This document shows, piece by piece, positions 36,381-45,204 of a stretch of DNA of 64,000 nt. The notes beneath the pieces are model-generated. The model ran no database searches. It was not told where the DNA came from and saw only the letters and a list, made by a program, of their open reading frames with translations. This DNA is from an uncultured Shewanella sp. (lineage in GTDB: Bacteria > Pseudomonadota > Gammaproteobacteria > Enterobacterales > Shewanellaceae): contig NZ_CANMWS010000003.1 of NCBI RefSeq assembly GCF_947501665.1, positions 62,001 to 126,000 on the forward strand, in the 5' to 3' direction. Both the position numbers and the translations under genes were made by a program. The stretch's first letter is position 1; each line of letters starts with the position of its first letter.

Positions 36381-36725
36381 TCAACTGGATTTTTTACTGT
36401 GATCGACTTGTTTTTTGTCATAATACTCAAAAGGAAATAGGTTGCGTATTCTCTGAGATATTGCGCTACTAACATTGGCGGAAATATGTAGCCTGACAGT
36501 ATTTAATCGTTCACATCGAATAGTACAGGTGAGCTTTTCTGTTTTTGCGATATGCCGACATTCTTTTTCAAATTTTTCAGGGATCTTTCCTTTATGTGAA
36601 GCGAGTCTACCTTGTTTGAAATGCATTTCAAACAAGGTTAATCCTTTTTTTCCACTAAAAATAAGTAAGTAAATAAGGGCGACTCCAAGTAAAACAAAAG
36701 CAATTTTTAGTATGGTAAGGGTCAT
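36381..36725 (-). CDS. DUF3634-like small membrane protein
   Basis: A 114-aa protein with one N-terminal TM helix (about 5-24, ILKIAFVLLGVALIYLLIFS). A basic cytoplasmic domain follows with the pattern GKIPEKFEKECRHIAK and RLHISANVSSAISQRIRNLFPFEYY. This matches DUF3634 proteins of Shewanella and Vibrio. Function unknown. It converges with the YbgA-like gene (20 bp between stops). Confidence 0.72.
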   Translation of the reverse strand: MTLTILKIAFVLLGVALIYLLIFSGKKGLTLFEMHFKQGRLASHKGKIPEKFEKECRHIAKTEKLTCTIRCERLNTVRLHISANVSSAISQRIRNLFPFEYYDKKQVDHSKKSS

Positions 36726-37008
36726 TGTCTTTTCCTTTTGACTTCAGCTGGTTACCTATTACATTGAAGGCACAACTATTTCAACTGTAAGCGATAATGT
36801 GTATCTTCAAGTTGCTTGGATATTGACACTTTATCTTATCTGAATCAGATAACGTGTCTACAAAAAATATAGGGATATTTTAAGTTTGAATAATGTTTTA
36901 TTTGTCAGGCTTAGATATTTAATATTGAGAGATTCGATGAATACGTTTTAGATGCGGTTAAGCTAAGCTATATTGAGATGAAATTGACTTTCCCGTAAGG
37001 AGATACTT

Positions 37009-38457
37009 TTGCAATTACTCGATCCCACATTATTGCGCCAGCAATGTTATATCAATGGCATTTGGCAAGATGCTGATAGTCAAAATCGTCAAGCTGTAGT
37101 GAATCCATTAAACAATGAGATTATTGCCCATGTTCCTATTATGGAAGAGAAAGAAACACAAAGAGCAATAGAGGCGGCGGCGATGGCCTTAAGTGCTTGG
37201 CAAGCTTTGACTGCCCAAGCGCGAAGTGCAAAATTAAGAACTTGGTTTTTACTATTAATAGAGCATAAGGAAGATTTAGCTTTATTAATGACAACCGAGC
37301 AAGGAAAGCCGTTAAGTGAGTCAAGAGGAGAAGTGGGTTATGCGGCTTCTTTTATCGAATGGTTTGCAGAAGAGGCTAAGCGAGTTTATGGGGAGACAAT
37401 TCCTGGGCATCAAGCTGACAAACGTTTAATGGTGATTAAGCAAGCTGTGGGGGTGACTGCGGCGATAACGCCTTGGAATTTTCCGGCTGCAATGATAACG
37501 CGAAAAGCGGCTCCTGCATTGGCTGTGGGTTGCACTATGGTGGTTAAGCCTGCACCTGATACTCCCTTAACCGCTTTAGCGTTAGCTGAACTTGCCCATA
37601 GAGCTGGGATCCCAGCTGGGGTATTTAATGTGGTGACGGGAGATGCGCTGAGCATTGGTCAGCAATTGTGTAAGAGCCCTGATGTTAAAAAGCTTTCTTT
37701 TACTGGATCGACCCCCGTTGGAGTGAAACTTATGCAGCAATGTGCTCCAACGCTGAAAAAAATGTCTTTGGAATTAGGAGGCAATGCGCCTTTTATTGTT
37801 TTTGATGATGCGGATATTGATGCTGCGGTGGAAGGCGCTATGGTGGCAAAATATCGTAATGCAGGTCAAACTTGCGTTTGTGCCAATCGTTTATATATTC
37901 AAGAGGGAATTTATGAGCGTTTTGTTGAAAAATTTGCTGCTGCCGTGTCGCAATTAAAAGTGGGTGATGGAACGGTGGAAGGAGTGACAATTGGTCCTTT
38001 GATTAATCAAGCGGCGGTTGAAAAGGTAAAACGCCATATCGAGGATGCGATGACGAAAGGAGCAAAGCATGTCGTTACGCATGATAAAATTGATTTAAAA
38101 GGAAATTTTATATCACCTTGCATTTTAACTCACGTTGACAATCGTATGCTATTTGCAACAGAAGAGACCTTTGGCCCTTTAGCTCCTTTATTCAAATTCA
38201 GTGATGTTGATGATGTGATCAATCAAGCAAATGACACAGAATTTGGTTTAGCGGCTTATTTTTATGGGCGAGATATGTCCCTTATTTGGAAAGTTGCTGA
38301 AGCTTTAGAATATGGCATGGTTGGAGTGAATACTGGACTGATTTCAACAGAGGTAGCTCCTTTTGGCGGTATCAAATCATCAGGCCTAGGAAGGGAAGGT
38401 TCAAGGCATGGTATCGATGAATACCTTGAAATGAAATATATCTGTATGTCTGTTTGA
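37009..38457 (+). CDS. gabD: Succinate-semialdehyde dehydrogenase
   Basis: Oxidises succinic semialdehyde to succinate, 482 aa. The start is a TTG 6 nt downstream of AAGGAG. Aldehyde dehydrogenase signatures are complete: TPWNFPAAMITRK (oxyanion Asn), FTGSTPVGVKLM (cofactor loop), LELGGNAPFIV (catalytic Glu), and NAGQTCVCANRLY (nucleophilic Cys). The EYGMVGVNTGLISTEVAPFG ending is the GabD pattern. With gabT 30 bp downstream it forms the GABA catabolic pair that feeds the TCA cycle. No GABA permease or gabR-type regulator is adjacent. Confidence 0.93.
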   Translation: MQLLDPTLLRQQCYINGIWQDADSQNRQAVVNPLNNEIIAHVPIMEEKETQRAIEAAAMALSAWQALTAQARSAKLRTWFLLLIEHKEDLALLMTTEQGKPLSESRGEVGYAASFIEWFAEEAKRVYGETIPGHQADKRLMVIKQAVGVTAAITPWNFPAAMITRKAAPALAVGCTMVVKPAPDTPLTALALAELAHRAGIPAGVFNVVTGDALSIGQQLCKSPDVKKLSFTGSTPVGVKLMQQCAPTLKKMSLELGGNAPFIVFDDADIDAAVEGAMVAKYRNAGQTCVCANRLYIQEGIYERFVEKFAAAVSQLKVGDGTVEGVTIGPLINQAAVEKVKRHIEDAMTKGAKHVVTHDKIDLKGNFISPCILTHVDNRMLFATEETFGPLAPLFKFSDVDDVINQANDTEFGLAAYFYGRDMSLIWKVAEALEYGMVGVNTGLISTEVAPFGGIKSSGLGREGSRHGIDEYLEMKYICMSV

Positions 38458-38487
38458 GTGTGACTCATTGAAACTAGGGACGGTAGC

Positions 38488-39756
38488 ATGACGAATGATG
38501 ATTTGATTAAACGTAGATTGCAATCTGTCGCAAAGGGAGTGTCTCAAATTCACCCTTTTTATGTCGATAAAGCTGAAAATGCCACAATATGGGACGTAGA
38601 AGGGCGAGAGTTTATTGATTTTTCTGGTGGAATCGCAGTGCTAAATACTGGGCACTTGCACCCTAATGTCAAGCAGGCTGTTATTACACAGTTAGATCGA
38701 TTTTCACATACTTGTTTTATGGTCTTAGGTTATGAATCTTATATAGAAGTGTGTGAGAAGGTCAATGAATTGGTCCCCGGTTCTTTTGCTAAAAAGGCGG
38801 CATTATTTACCAGTGGTTCTGAAGCGGTTGAAAATGCGGTGAAAGTGGCTCGAGCTTACACGCAGCGTTCTGGGGTGATTGCGTTTACTTCAGCTTATCA
38901 TGGACGAACATTGGCGGCTTTAGCACTAACAGGTAAAGTCAGTCCTTATAGTAAAGGGATGGGATTGATGCCTGGTGGTGTTTATCGTGCTGACTTTCCT
39001 TGTATTTTACATGGTATATCAGATGATGATGCTATTGCTTCGATAGAACGTATTTTTAAAAATGATGCTGACCCAAGTGATATTGCTGCCATCATTATTG
39101 AGCCAGTCCAAGGTGAAGGTGGGTTTTATATTGCGAGTCCTGCATTTATGAAACGTTTGAGGGCGTTATGCGATAGAGAAGGGATAGTCCTTATTGCTGA
39201 TGAGGTGCAAACAGGGGCTGGCCGAACAGGGACTTTTTTTGCTATGGAGCAAATGGGAGTGTGTGCCGATATTAGTACTTTTGCAAAATCTATTGCCGGT
39301 GGCTTTCCATTATCGGGGATCACTGGACGAGCAACTATGATGGACTGTATACAATCGGGTGGATTAGGGGGAACCTATGGAGGAAGTCCCATCGCGTGCG
39401 CTGCAGCATTGGCTGTGATGGAGACGTTTAAGCAAGAGAAGTTATTGGAAAGAGCCTGTGAAATAGGGAAAAGAATGAAGCAGTCTCTTATCGATATGCA
39501 AAATGATCATCCTCAAATTGCAGATATTCGTGGTTTAGGGGCTATGGTGGCCATTGAACTCATGGAAGAGGGGACACCGCAACCAGATTACTGTCGTCAA
39601 ATATTAATTGAAGCCAGAGAGCGTGGACTTATTTTACTCTCATGTGGAACATACGGTAATGTTTTGCGACTCCTTGTTCCCTTGACGGCACCAGATTGGC
39701 AAATTGATAAAGGATTGTCGATATTAAAAATCAGCTTTGACACTATTTTGCCTTAG
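38488..39756 (+). CDS. gabT: 4-aminobutyrate aminotransferase
   Basis: A PLP-dependent class III aminotransferase of 422 aa, transferring the amino group of GABA to 2-oxoglutarate. Visible are the SGSEAVENAVKVAR phosphate-binding loop, YHGRTLAALALTGK, the EPVQGEGGF motif, DEVQTGAGRTG (PLP-ring Asp) and the Schiff-base Lys in FAKSIAGGFPLSG. It follows gabD in one operon. The 3' end overlaps the convergent flippase gene by 14 nt, leaving no room for a terminator between them. Confidence 0.93.
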   Translation: MTNDDLIKRRLQSVAKGVSQIHPFYVDKAENATIWDVEGREFIDFSGGIAVLNTGHLHPNVKQAVITQLDRFSHTCFMVLGYESYIEVCEKVNELVPGSFAKKAALFTSGSEAVENAVKVARAYTQRSGVIAFTSAYHGRTLAALALTGKVSPYSKGMGLMPGGVYRADFPCILHGISDDDAIASIERIFKNDADPSDIAAIIIEPVQGEGGFYIASPAFMKRLRALCDREGIVLIADEVQTGAGRTGTFFAMEQMGVCADISTFAKSIAGGFPLSGITGRATMMDCIQSGGLGGTYGGSPIACAAALAVMETFKQEKLLERACEIGKRMKQSLIDMQNDHPQIADIRGLGAMVAIELMEEGTPQPDYCRQILIEARERGLILLSCGTYGNVLRLLVPLTAPDWQIDKGLSILKISFDTILP

Positions 39757-41035
39757 ACCAAGGATAGATACCTAAATGTCTTTTGAGCATCATGCTGAGG
39801 ACGATAAAGGTGAAAAAAAACATCGCTGTTGTGGCGACAGCTGCGCCTTGGATCCCATAATCTGGAATGAGTAATCCGTCAAGCACAACACTTAATGTGA
39901 CACTGGTAAACATAATGATAGTGACATTTCTTTCTTGACCTGAATATTGTAACCAAGAATAGGGCATGGCAAACATAGCACTAAAAAGATAACCCGGTAC
40001 CAGAATTTGTAATGTGGTAGCCGCTGCGGGCTCATTGTGACCAAATACTGATAAAATAGTGTCAGGAAATAGAAATAACAAGAGACTAATAGGCACTGTG
40101 GAGAGGATTAAAAGCCGAAAGCCTTTTGCATTGAGTTTTTTTATTTCATGTTTACCTTCTTTTAGGGCTGGAGTCATAAGAGGATCAAAAATAATCATAA
40201 ATGAAGACTGTATGGCAAATAAAACCATAACGGTAATTTGAGCTGCAGCAAAATGACCTACGGCATCTTCATTAGCAAATATCTCAATCATGTAAATATC
40301 GATTTGATTAAGGGTTCGTTGTAAGAAAAATAACAACATCATGGGAATAGATATTTTTAACCAAATGAGAGGAGAAGTTGGATTTTTAATTTTTTGTAGG
40401 CGTATAAGGCCTAATTTTTTAACTTTGATTAATAGATAAAAAAGGATGATGAGAATTGCAGTGAAGGCAATCATAATTGCCCATGAGTCGGTGAGTTTTC
40501 CAACTAAGGCATATAAGGCGAATATCAGTCCCAATTTGAGAATGGGGTAAAATATCCATCTTGGAAAAATGGTCATGTAAATCATATTTTTAGATTGAAA
40601 CACACTACCAATAAGAACCGTGATGGCCATAACGGGGACGACGGCGGTCGCATAGACAAGTGGGTGGTGTTGACTCAAGCTGGTATCTTCAAGAAAACTC
40701 ATTGAAATAGCATAGGTTGTTAATGCTAATAGAAAGGAGAGTGTGAGGACTGTGACGAGATAGAAGCGGGTATATTCCCAAATAAGTTCCAGATTGGACT
40801 CTTTAAACGCGAGGGGTAAAAATTTGAGTGCAGCCGTTGCGCCGCCCATTAATACAGGGATACTGGCTAAACTGACAAAGGTTTCTGCAACTTTATAATC
40901 GCCATAATCTTCAGGAGAGAGTAGGCGGGCGAGCCCCACATTAAAAGCGTATACTGTGATGTATTTACTTAATACTGTTATTATCATTATAGTGGTCGTA
41001 CGTTGTAAAAATCCTGCTTCTTTTTCCTTATCCAT
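39743..41035 (-). CDS. MOP-superfamily polysaccharide flippase-like protein
   Basis: An integral membrane protein of 430 aa with about 12 predicted TM helices. The start resembles the Wzx/PST family: TIMIITVLSKYITVYAFNVGLA then RLLSPEDYGDYKVAETFVSL. Expected function is moving a lipid-linked oligosaccharide across the inner membrane. No glycosyltransferase, polymerase or ligase gene is nearby, so it is an orphan. The 3' end runs into gabT on the opposite strand. It may be an acquired gene or may serve a distant locus. Confidence 0.83.
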   Translation of the reverse strand: MDKEKEAGFLQRTTTIMIITVLSKYITVYAFNVGLARLLSPEDYGDYKVAETFVSLASIPVLMGGATAALKFLPLAFKESNLELIWEYTRFYLVTVLTLSFLLALTTYAISMSFLEDTSLSQHHPLVYATAVVPVMAITVLIGSVFQSKNMIYMTIFPRWIFYPILKLGLIFALYALVGKLTDSWAIMIAFTAILIILFYLLIKVKKLGLIRLQKIKNPTSPLIWLKISIPMMLLFFLQRTLNQIDIYMIEIFANEDAVGHFAAAQITVMVLFAIQSSFMIIFDPLMTPALKEGKHEIKKLNAKGFRLLILSTVPISLLLFLFPDTILSVFGHNEPAAATTLQILVPGYLFSAMFAMPYSWLQYSGQERNVTIIMFTSVTLSVVLDGLLIPDYGIQGAAVATTAMFFFTFIVLSMMLKRHLGIYPWSKAK

Positions 41036-41319
41036 AGTTTTTTATACCCACCTTTGCTCCATTAAGGCTCACGTAATTTATTAATTTTCATGTTGTAATT
41101 ATGACAAATTTATTTGTCATTTAATCTTAGTTTAAAACTGATTTCTTCTGATTTTTTGTTATAAAATTAGTGTTAAGTTGGGAGAGAATGATATGTTTCT
41201 TATGATTTAGCTACATGGTAATGCGTATGAGCCCCTCTGGTATCACTTTTCTAAGTGGGATATAACTGATTGAGGCAAGGGGCTTGAGGTGATAGTTTTT
41301 ATATCTATTTTATGACGGG
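41036..41319. other. 284-bp spacer with a nested stem element
   Basis: Downstream of the Glu-rich gene, AGCCCCT (41230-41236) pairs with AGGGGCT (41278-41284). Inside it TATCACTT and AAGTGGGATA form an imperfect second stem. No T-run follows on the minus strand, so it may be a structured 3' end rather than a standard terminator. The flippase promoter lies at the other side. Confidence 0.4.
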
Positions 41320-42129
41320 TTACCCCATCATGATGAGGCCAATGTCTTGTAATGAAACCTCACCATTGTTAAGTTCTGAACCATAATCATTTAATAGAAC
41401 GCCAGCAGTACAGACGCGGTTGGCGATATCTTCTAAATGAGTGTCAACAGTCTCTAATTGTGTTTCGACAGCTTCTAATTTTGTGGCGGTTGTATTTAAA
41501 TAGGTATCAGTGACATCGATGCGATCGTTTATTGTGCTGATTTGGTTATCTACAAGACCCAGTTCACTGACATTATTGCGGATAAGAGCATTGTTAAATT
41601 CAATATTTTCATCGATAGCATGGATTTTAGATTCCATGACTTCAGTCACTTCTGCGGCAAAAACAGACTTTTCTGGAACGACTTTACCCTCATTAAGAGT
41701 GAATTGTTTACTGCCTACACTTATTTCAAGTGAAGCTTCAGCGACATCAATTTCAAGTGCGCCACCGGTTCTTATTCTCATATCAAGGCCAAAAGTGTAC
41801 CATTCTTCAGCGCCTAATACGGTCTTAGATTCATTGCCAAAAATATGCGTTGTTTCGTTGCCAAAAACAGTCGTGTTGCTATTTTCGACCTCGATTTTTA
41901 GGCCAAGTATGGATGTTTCAGTTTTATCTTTATTTTCTTGCCAGCTACTTTCTTCTTCATCGTCATTGCTTTCTTCCTCATCGCTACTGTTTTCCTCTTC
42001 CTCTTCCTCTTCCTCTTCCTCTTCCTCTTCTCTCTCTCTTTCACTGCCGCCATCTTCTTTAGTGGTGGTTTCATTTTCAATGTTATGGCTTTCTTCAGTG
42101 GTCTCTTCTGTTGTTTGCTCGTTGCTCAT
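41320..42129 (-). CDS. Glu-rich protein with VgrG-needle-like repeat and coiled-coil tail
   Basis: A 269-aa protein of no recognised family. The start is the ATG at 42129, behind AGGGGG; the frame extends to a TTG at 42144. Residues about 1-65 are disordered and extremely acidic, with a long unbroken glutamate run. Residues about 70-155 show short repeats (TTVFGNETTHIFGNESKTVL then GAEEWYTFGLDMRI...GGALEIDVAEASLEI) like the beta-helical needle of VgrG and T6SS spike-tail proteins. Residues about 165-245 have heptad-like spacing suggesting a trimeric coiled coil. No signal peptide or TM segment. No T6SS gene is nearby. A spike/adhesin-like accessory role is inference. Confidence 0.6.
   Translation of the reverse strand: MSNEQTTEETTEESHNIENETTTKEDGGSEREREEEEEEEEEEEEENSSDEEESNDDEEESSWQENKDKTETSILGLKIEVENSNTTVFGNETTHIFGNESKTVLGAEEWYTFGLDMRIRTGGALEIDVAEASLEISVGSKQFTLNEGKVVPEKSVFAAEVTEVMESKIHAIDENIEFNNALIRNNVSELGLVDNQISTINDRIDVTDTYLNTTATKLEAVETQLETVDTHLEDIANRVCTAGVLLNDYGSELNNGEVSLQDIGLIMMG
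41992..42027. repeat. Hexanucleotide microsatellite (TTCCTC)6 inside the Glu-rich gene
   Basis: Six tandem copies of TTCCTC (coding strand GAGGAA, Glu-Glu) followed by a short (TC)n tract at about 42028-42040. Hexamer slippage would change the Glu run without shifting the frame. Slippage in the TC tract would shift it. Confidence 0.85.
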
Positions 42130-42144
42130 GTCATCCCCCTGCAA

Positions 42145-42682
42145 TGAATAGAATAAGGGGTTTATGTCTTATCTATTCGAGTCGATATTTCTGGCGTAAA
42201 GAAAGTATTCTCAAGACTATTGACTTTATTTTTGTGCTGGTTAGATGATTGCGTAAAATTTTGTAAATTGTGTTAGCACAGCGGCATCACTGGCTAATAA
42301 GCTCAAGATGATAGCATTATCAAATATAGACAAAATATAAATAAATCGGAGTCGAGTTGAGATTGAGTAATCTAAAATGGCATTTATTAGCAAGTGCCAT
42401 TTAAAGTACAGTCAGAATAGTTCTTTACATACATATATTCAATGCATATCGCATTAAACATCGATCATGATGGTTTCATTTATATCAACATAACATGGTG
42501 ATGAAGCAAGTATTTTGTTGATGAGTGTGCTTTTCATGTTTGAGTTATCAGCAAAGTGGAATAATTTGCGTTTTTAAGTAAAAAATTATTATGCATATTT
42601 ATGTAATGATTTATCTTGTCGTTCTAATGTTTTATACAGTTAATTTATGTTAATTTTATGATCTTATATTTACCCGTATTAT
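42145..42682. other. 538-bp spacer between the Glu-rich gene and nadD
   Basis: No coding frame. It should hold the Glu-rich gene's promoter near 42150-42250. A hairpin AAATGGCA (42375-42382) with TGCCATTT (42395-42402), followed on the minus strand by TTTTAGATT, may end the nadD transcript. The rest is AT-rich without recognisable signals. The rsfS gene that usually follows nadD is absent here. Confidence 0.5.
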
Positions 42683-43306
42683 TTACTGATATAAATGATG
42701 TGCCTTTATGTAATGGCAAACGGGCATTGGCATAGCGGTAGTATCAAGAATCTTTTGTTTTAATTGGTGGCGAATGTTGCTTGAAGAATAGGGCTGTTCT
42801 TCTATATCGATATGGTAAATAAGTCCACTTTTCTTTTGCATATTTTTAGTGATTGATAAGCGTTTTTTATATTCAATATATATTGGGTCTGTTTTTGTTA
42901 AATTACAATTGGGGCGCTGGCAAATAATTAAGTGACATAAATTGAACAATGTTTTCCATTGGTGCCATTGAGGAAGCGATAAAAAGGAATCCATTCCCAT
43001 TAAAAAGTAAAATGTATGCTCAGGATGTGCTTGGGTTAATTGCGTTAAACTGGCTACTGTGTAAGAAGGGGCTTCACGTCTAGCTTCTAAATCACAAAGC
43101 TTGAATTGCGCTAAGGTCTTGCATGTTTGTTCAACCATATTGAGTCTGTCTTGTGTGGTGACAACTGTTTTTTCTTTATGGGGAGGAATATGATTTGGCA
43201 TTAGCCAAATCTCATCCAGTGCTAATGCTTTGAGAACCGTTTGAGCTGGGCGAATATGTCCAAAATGAAGGGGGTCAAAAGTGCCTCCTAATATGCCTAT
43301 ATGCAT
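42683..43306 (-). CDS. nadD: Nicotinate-nucleotide adenylyltransferase
   Basis: Adenylates nicotinate mononucleotide in NAD synthesis, 207 aa. The nucleotidyltransferase start GILGGTFDPLHFGHIRPAQ contains the HxGH-type motif, LMPNHIPPHK is the substrate loop, and SSSNIRHQL is the ISSTxIR-type motif near the C-terminus. It is the last gene of leuS-lptE-holA-nadD, as in E. coli, but the usual rsfS-rlmH continuation is missing. Confidence 0.93.
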   Translation of the reverse strand: MHIGILGGTFDPLHFGHIRPAQTVLKALALDEIWLMPNHIPPHKEKTVVTTQDRLNMVEQTCKTLAQFKLCDLEARREAPSYTVASLTQLTQAHPEHTFYFLMGMDSFLSLPQWHQWKTLFNLCHLIICQRPNCNLTKTDPIYIEYKKRLSITKNMQKKSGLIYHIDIEEQPYSSSNIRHQLKQKILDTTAMPMPVCHYIKAHHLYQ

Positions 43307-43358
43307 GTATTGTTCCTAAATAATATGACACAGGGTATTAATGTTAATGAAATACACT

Positions 43359-44408
43359 CTATATTTCGATATGGGCCAGCTGAGAGTGGGCTTGAGGATC
43401 AAATAATAAACATAGGTGACTTAATGCAACCCAATCATCATAGCCTTGTTGTTTAACCTTGATTTCTAATGCTGATGTTTTGATAAGCAAATGCTCAATA
43501 TGAGAGAGAGTGAGCCGAGATAACGTTGCTTGATAAGCCGATTTTTTTTTATCCCAAATACGCAGTTGTGTCCACAAGTTTTGTAATGTTAGCTTGTCTT
43601 CTTGGGCTGTTTTTAATTGTGATAACTTAGTAACCTCTTGAAACAAACTCCATAATATAATGGGCAGAGCGACACCTTCAGCTTTTAATTGAACAAGTAT
43701 ATGCTGCGCTTTTTTTTGTTTATTATATAACAATGCATCCATGAGCTGAAAAACACTAAAGCGAGATTGATTAACAAAATATTGTTCAAGGTGATGACTG
43801 TGGATCTCTTGTGTTGGGCTGAGTAATGTTAATAATTGCAAGGCTTGATCTGCCGCCAATAAATTACCTTCATAAAGGCTCGTTAACATTTTTTGTGCAT
43901 CATTATTGATACGCAGTTTAAAATGACGAATTCGCTCATCGAGCCAACGTTGAAATTGTGGCCCTTCTGGTGTTGGACAAGGAATGAATATACCAGCCTG
44001 ATCTAGGCTCTTAAACCATTTACTTTTTGTTTGTTCACTGGCCACTTTAGGGCCTGTAATTAATAATAGAACATCAGGATTAGGGACTTTCAGTACTGAT
44101 TGCAGCATAGCGCTGCCTTGGGCGCCTGGTTTAGCTTGAGGTAAAGTCAATTCAATGATCCGGCGAGTAGAGAATAGGCTGAGTGTATGCCATTGCTCAT
44201 GCAAGTCGTCCCAATTAAATTGTGCTTCTTGAGTTAACTGAATGGTTTCATCAAACCCTTGCTTTTTGGCTTTATGTAATATGTGACAGCGTGTGATCTC
44301 ACATAACCAAGGATCATCACCAAACACCATGTAGCATTGTTTCAATGGTGAGAGGTGTTTGCTGATTTGATCCGGGTAAACTCTCATTGGTTGATTCTCA
44401 TACGGCAC
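43359..44408 (-). CDS. holA: DNA polymerase III delta subunit
   Basis: The clamp-loader wrench subunit, 349 aa. The N-terminus MRVYPDQISKHLSPLKQCYM... and GDDPWLCEIT mark the delta AAA+-like domain I. The sequence continues with LTLPQAKPG and LLITGPK regions, and a helical collar domain in the last third (FQLMDALLYNKQKKA...LWSLFQEV). A second in-frame Met at residue 8 (MRVYPDQ) is a likely true start. Position between lptE and nadD is canonical. Confidence 0.92.
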   Translation of the reverse strand: MPYENQPMRVYPDQISKHLSPLKQCYMVFGDDPWLCEITRCHILHKAKKQGFDETIQLTQEAQFNWDDLHEQWHTLSLFSTRRIIELTLPQAKPGAQGSAMLQSVLKVPNPDVLLLITGPKVASEQTKSKWFKSLDQAGIFIPCPTPEGPQFQRWLDERIRHFKLRINNDAQKMLTSLYEGNLLAADQALQLLTLLSPTQEIHSHHLEQYFVNQSRFSVFQLMDALLYNKQKKAQHILVQLKAEGVALPIILWSLFQEVTKLSQLKTAQEDKLTLQNLWTQLRIWDKKKSAYQATLSRLTLSHIEHLLIKTSALEIKVKQQGYDDWVALSHLCLLFDPQAHSQLAHIEI

Positions 44409-44481
44409 AGAGCCTAGTCGCTTTTGGGCTTAATTGTACTCTTATTAAGTGATGAATATAATGGATTTCAACAATGTGAAA

Positions 44482-44976
44482 TCAATTGACTTCAATACTA
44501 GAGAGTTGCTGGATTATTTGATCCGCCGCTTGTATACGCATTTCTTTTAGTAATAGGCTGCGCTCTCGGCTTTTAGCGAGGGCCGCACTTGGGTTATCTA
44601 GGTATTCCCGATGAATTTCAACGCTAAAAGGTTGAGATTCTTCATCTGGTAGCTGTACAGCATAAAAAACAGTATAGGTGAGATCATATTCAGCAACACT
44701 ACCTGTCGGATATACAGATAAAACCATACGTTCAAGTGAGTCTTTAATGATGCGTAATGTGGCGACATTTTTTGCAGGATCAACAAGATTGACTTGATTG
44801 AGTCGCAGCCTTTCTTTCATTAGCCGGGTTAATTCACTGTACTCATCTGGAGTGGATAAGCTCAAGGTGTCTAATTGTGAGGGTAACTGATAGTTTCCTT
44901 GTAAACGAAAACCACAACCGACACTTAACAGGATAATGAACGAAAAAATTAATGTAATTATGCGTTTGATGAGCAT
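44482..44976 (-). CDS. lptE: LPS-assembly lipoprotein LptE
   Basis: An outer-membrane lipoprotein that plugs the LptD barrel, 164 aa. The lipobox LLSVGC sets the lipidated cysteine at residue 21, followed by GFRLQGNYQLP, the LptE hallmark. The mature domain has the two-helix, four-strand plan (TLSLSTPDEYSELTRLMKE...). It lies between leuS and holA as in E. coli. A second in-frame short frame in this stretch is a shadow. Confidence 0.93.
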   Translation of the reverse strand: MLIKRIITLIFSFIILLSVGCGFRLQGNYQLPSQLDTLSLSTPDEYSELTRLMKERLRLNQVNLVDPAKNVATLRIIKDSLERMVLSVYPTGSVAEYDLTYTVFYAVQLPDEESQPFSVEIHREYLDNPSAALAKSRERSLLLKEMRIQAADQIIQQLSSIEVN

Positions 44977-45112
44977 AGGAGTGATTATTATTCCTTAGTT
45001 AGCTATGCTTGATAATAACAATAATAGCGTTAAGTCTCATTAATAGTGAACCAATAATGAGCGCTAAAAGTGAAATTCACAATAGCTGTATTGGGTTTTG
45101 TACTTTTTATAT

Positions 45113-45152
45113 TACCAAGCCTATTAAAATGCGTGTTGCAATAGGCTTGGTA
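45113..45152. other. Inverted repeat between leuS and lptE
   Basis: ACCAAGCCTATT (45114-45125) and AATAGGCTTGGT (45140-45151) form a perfect 12-bp stem, 53 nt past the leuS stop. The minus-strand continuation is A-rich rather than U-rich, so it is more likely an mRNA-processing or attenuation element within the operon than a full terminator. Confidence 0.5.
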
Positions 45153-45204
45153 TTGTTTACTCAAATAGGCCAATAATCTCTCGTTGGCCTACTTTTTTAG
45201 TGTG

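Noticed and set aside
41510..42151. 213-codon plus-strand frame antisense to the Glu-rich gene
   Set aside because: It exists because the GAGGAA-rich coding strand reads as Ser/Leu repeats on the opposite strand; composition is extreme (poly-Ser) and no start context is present.
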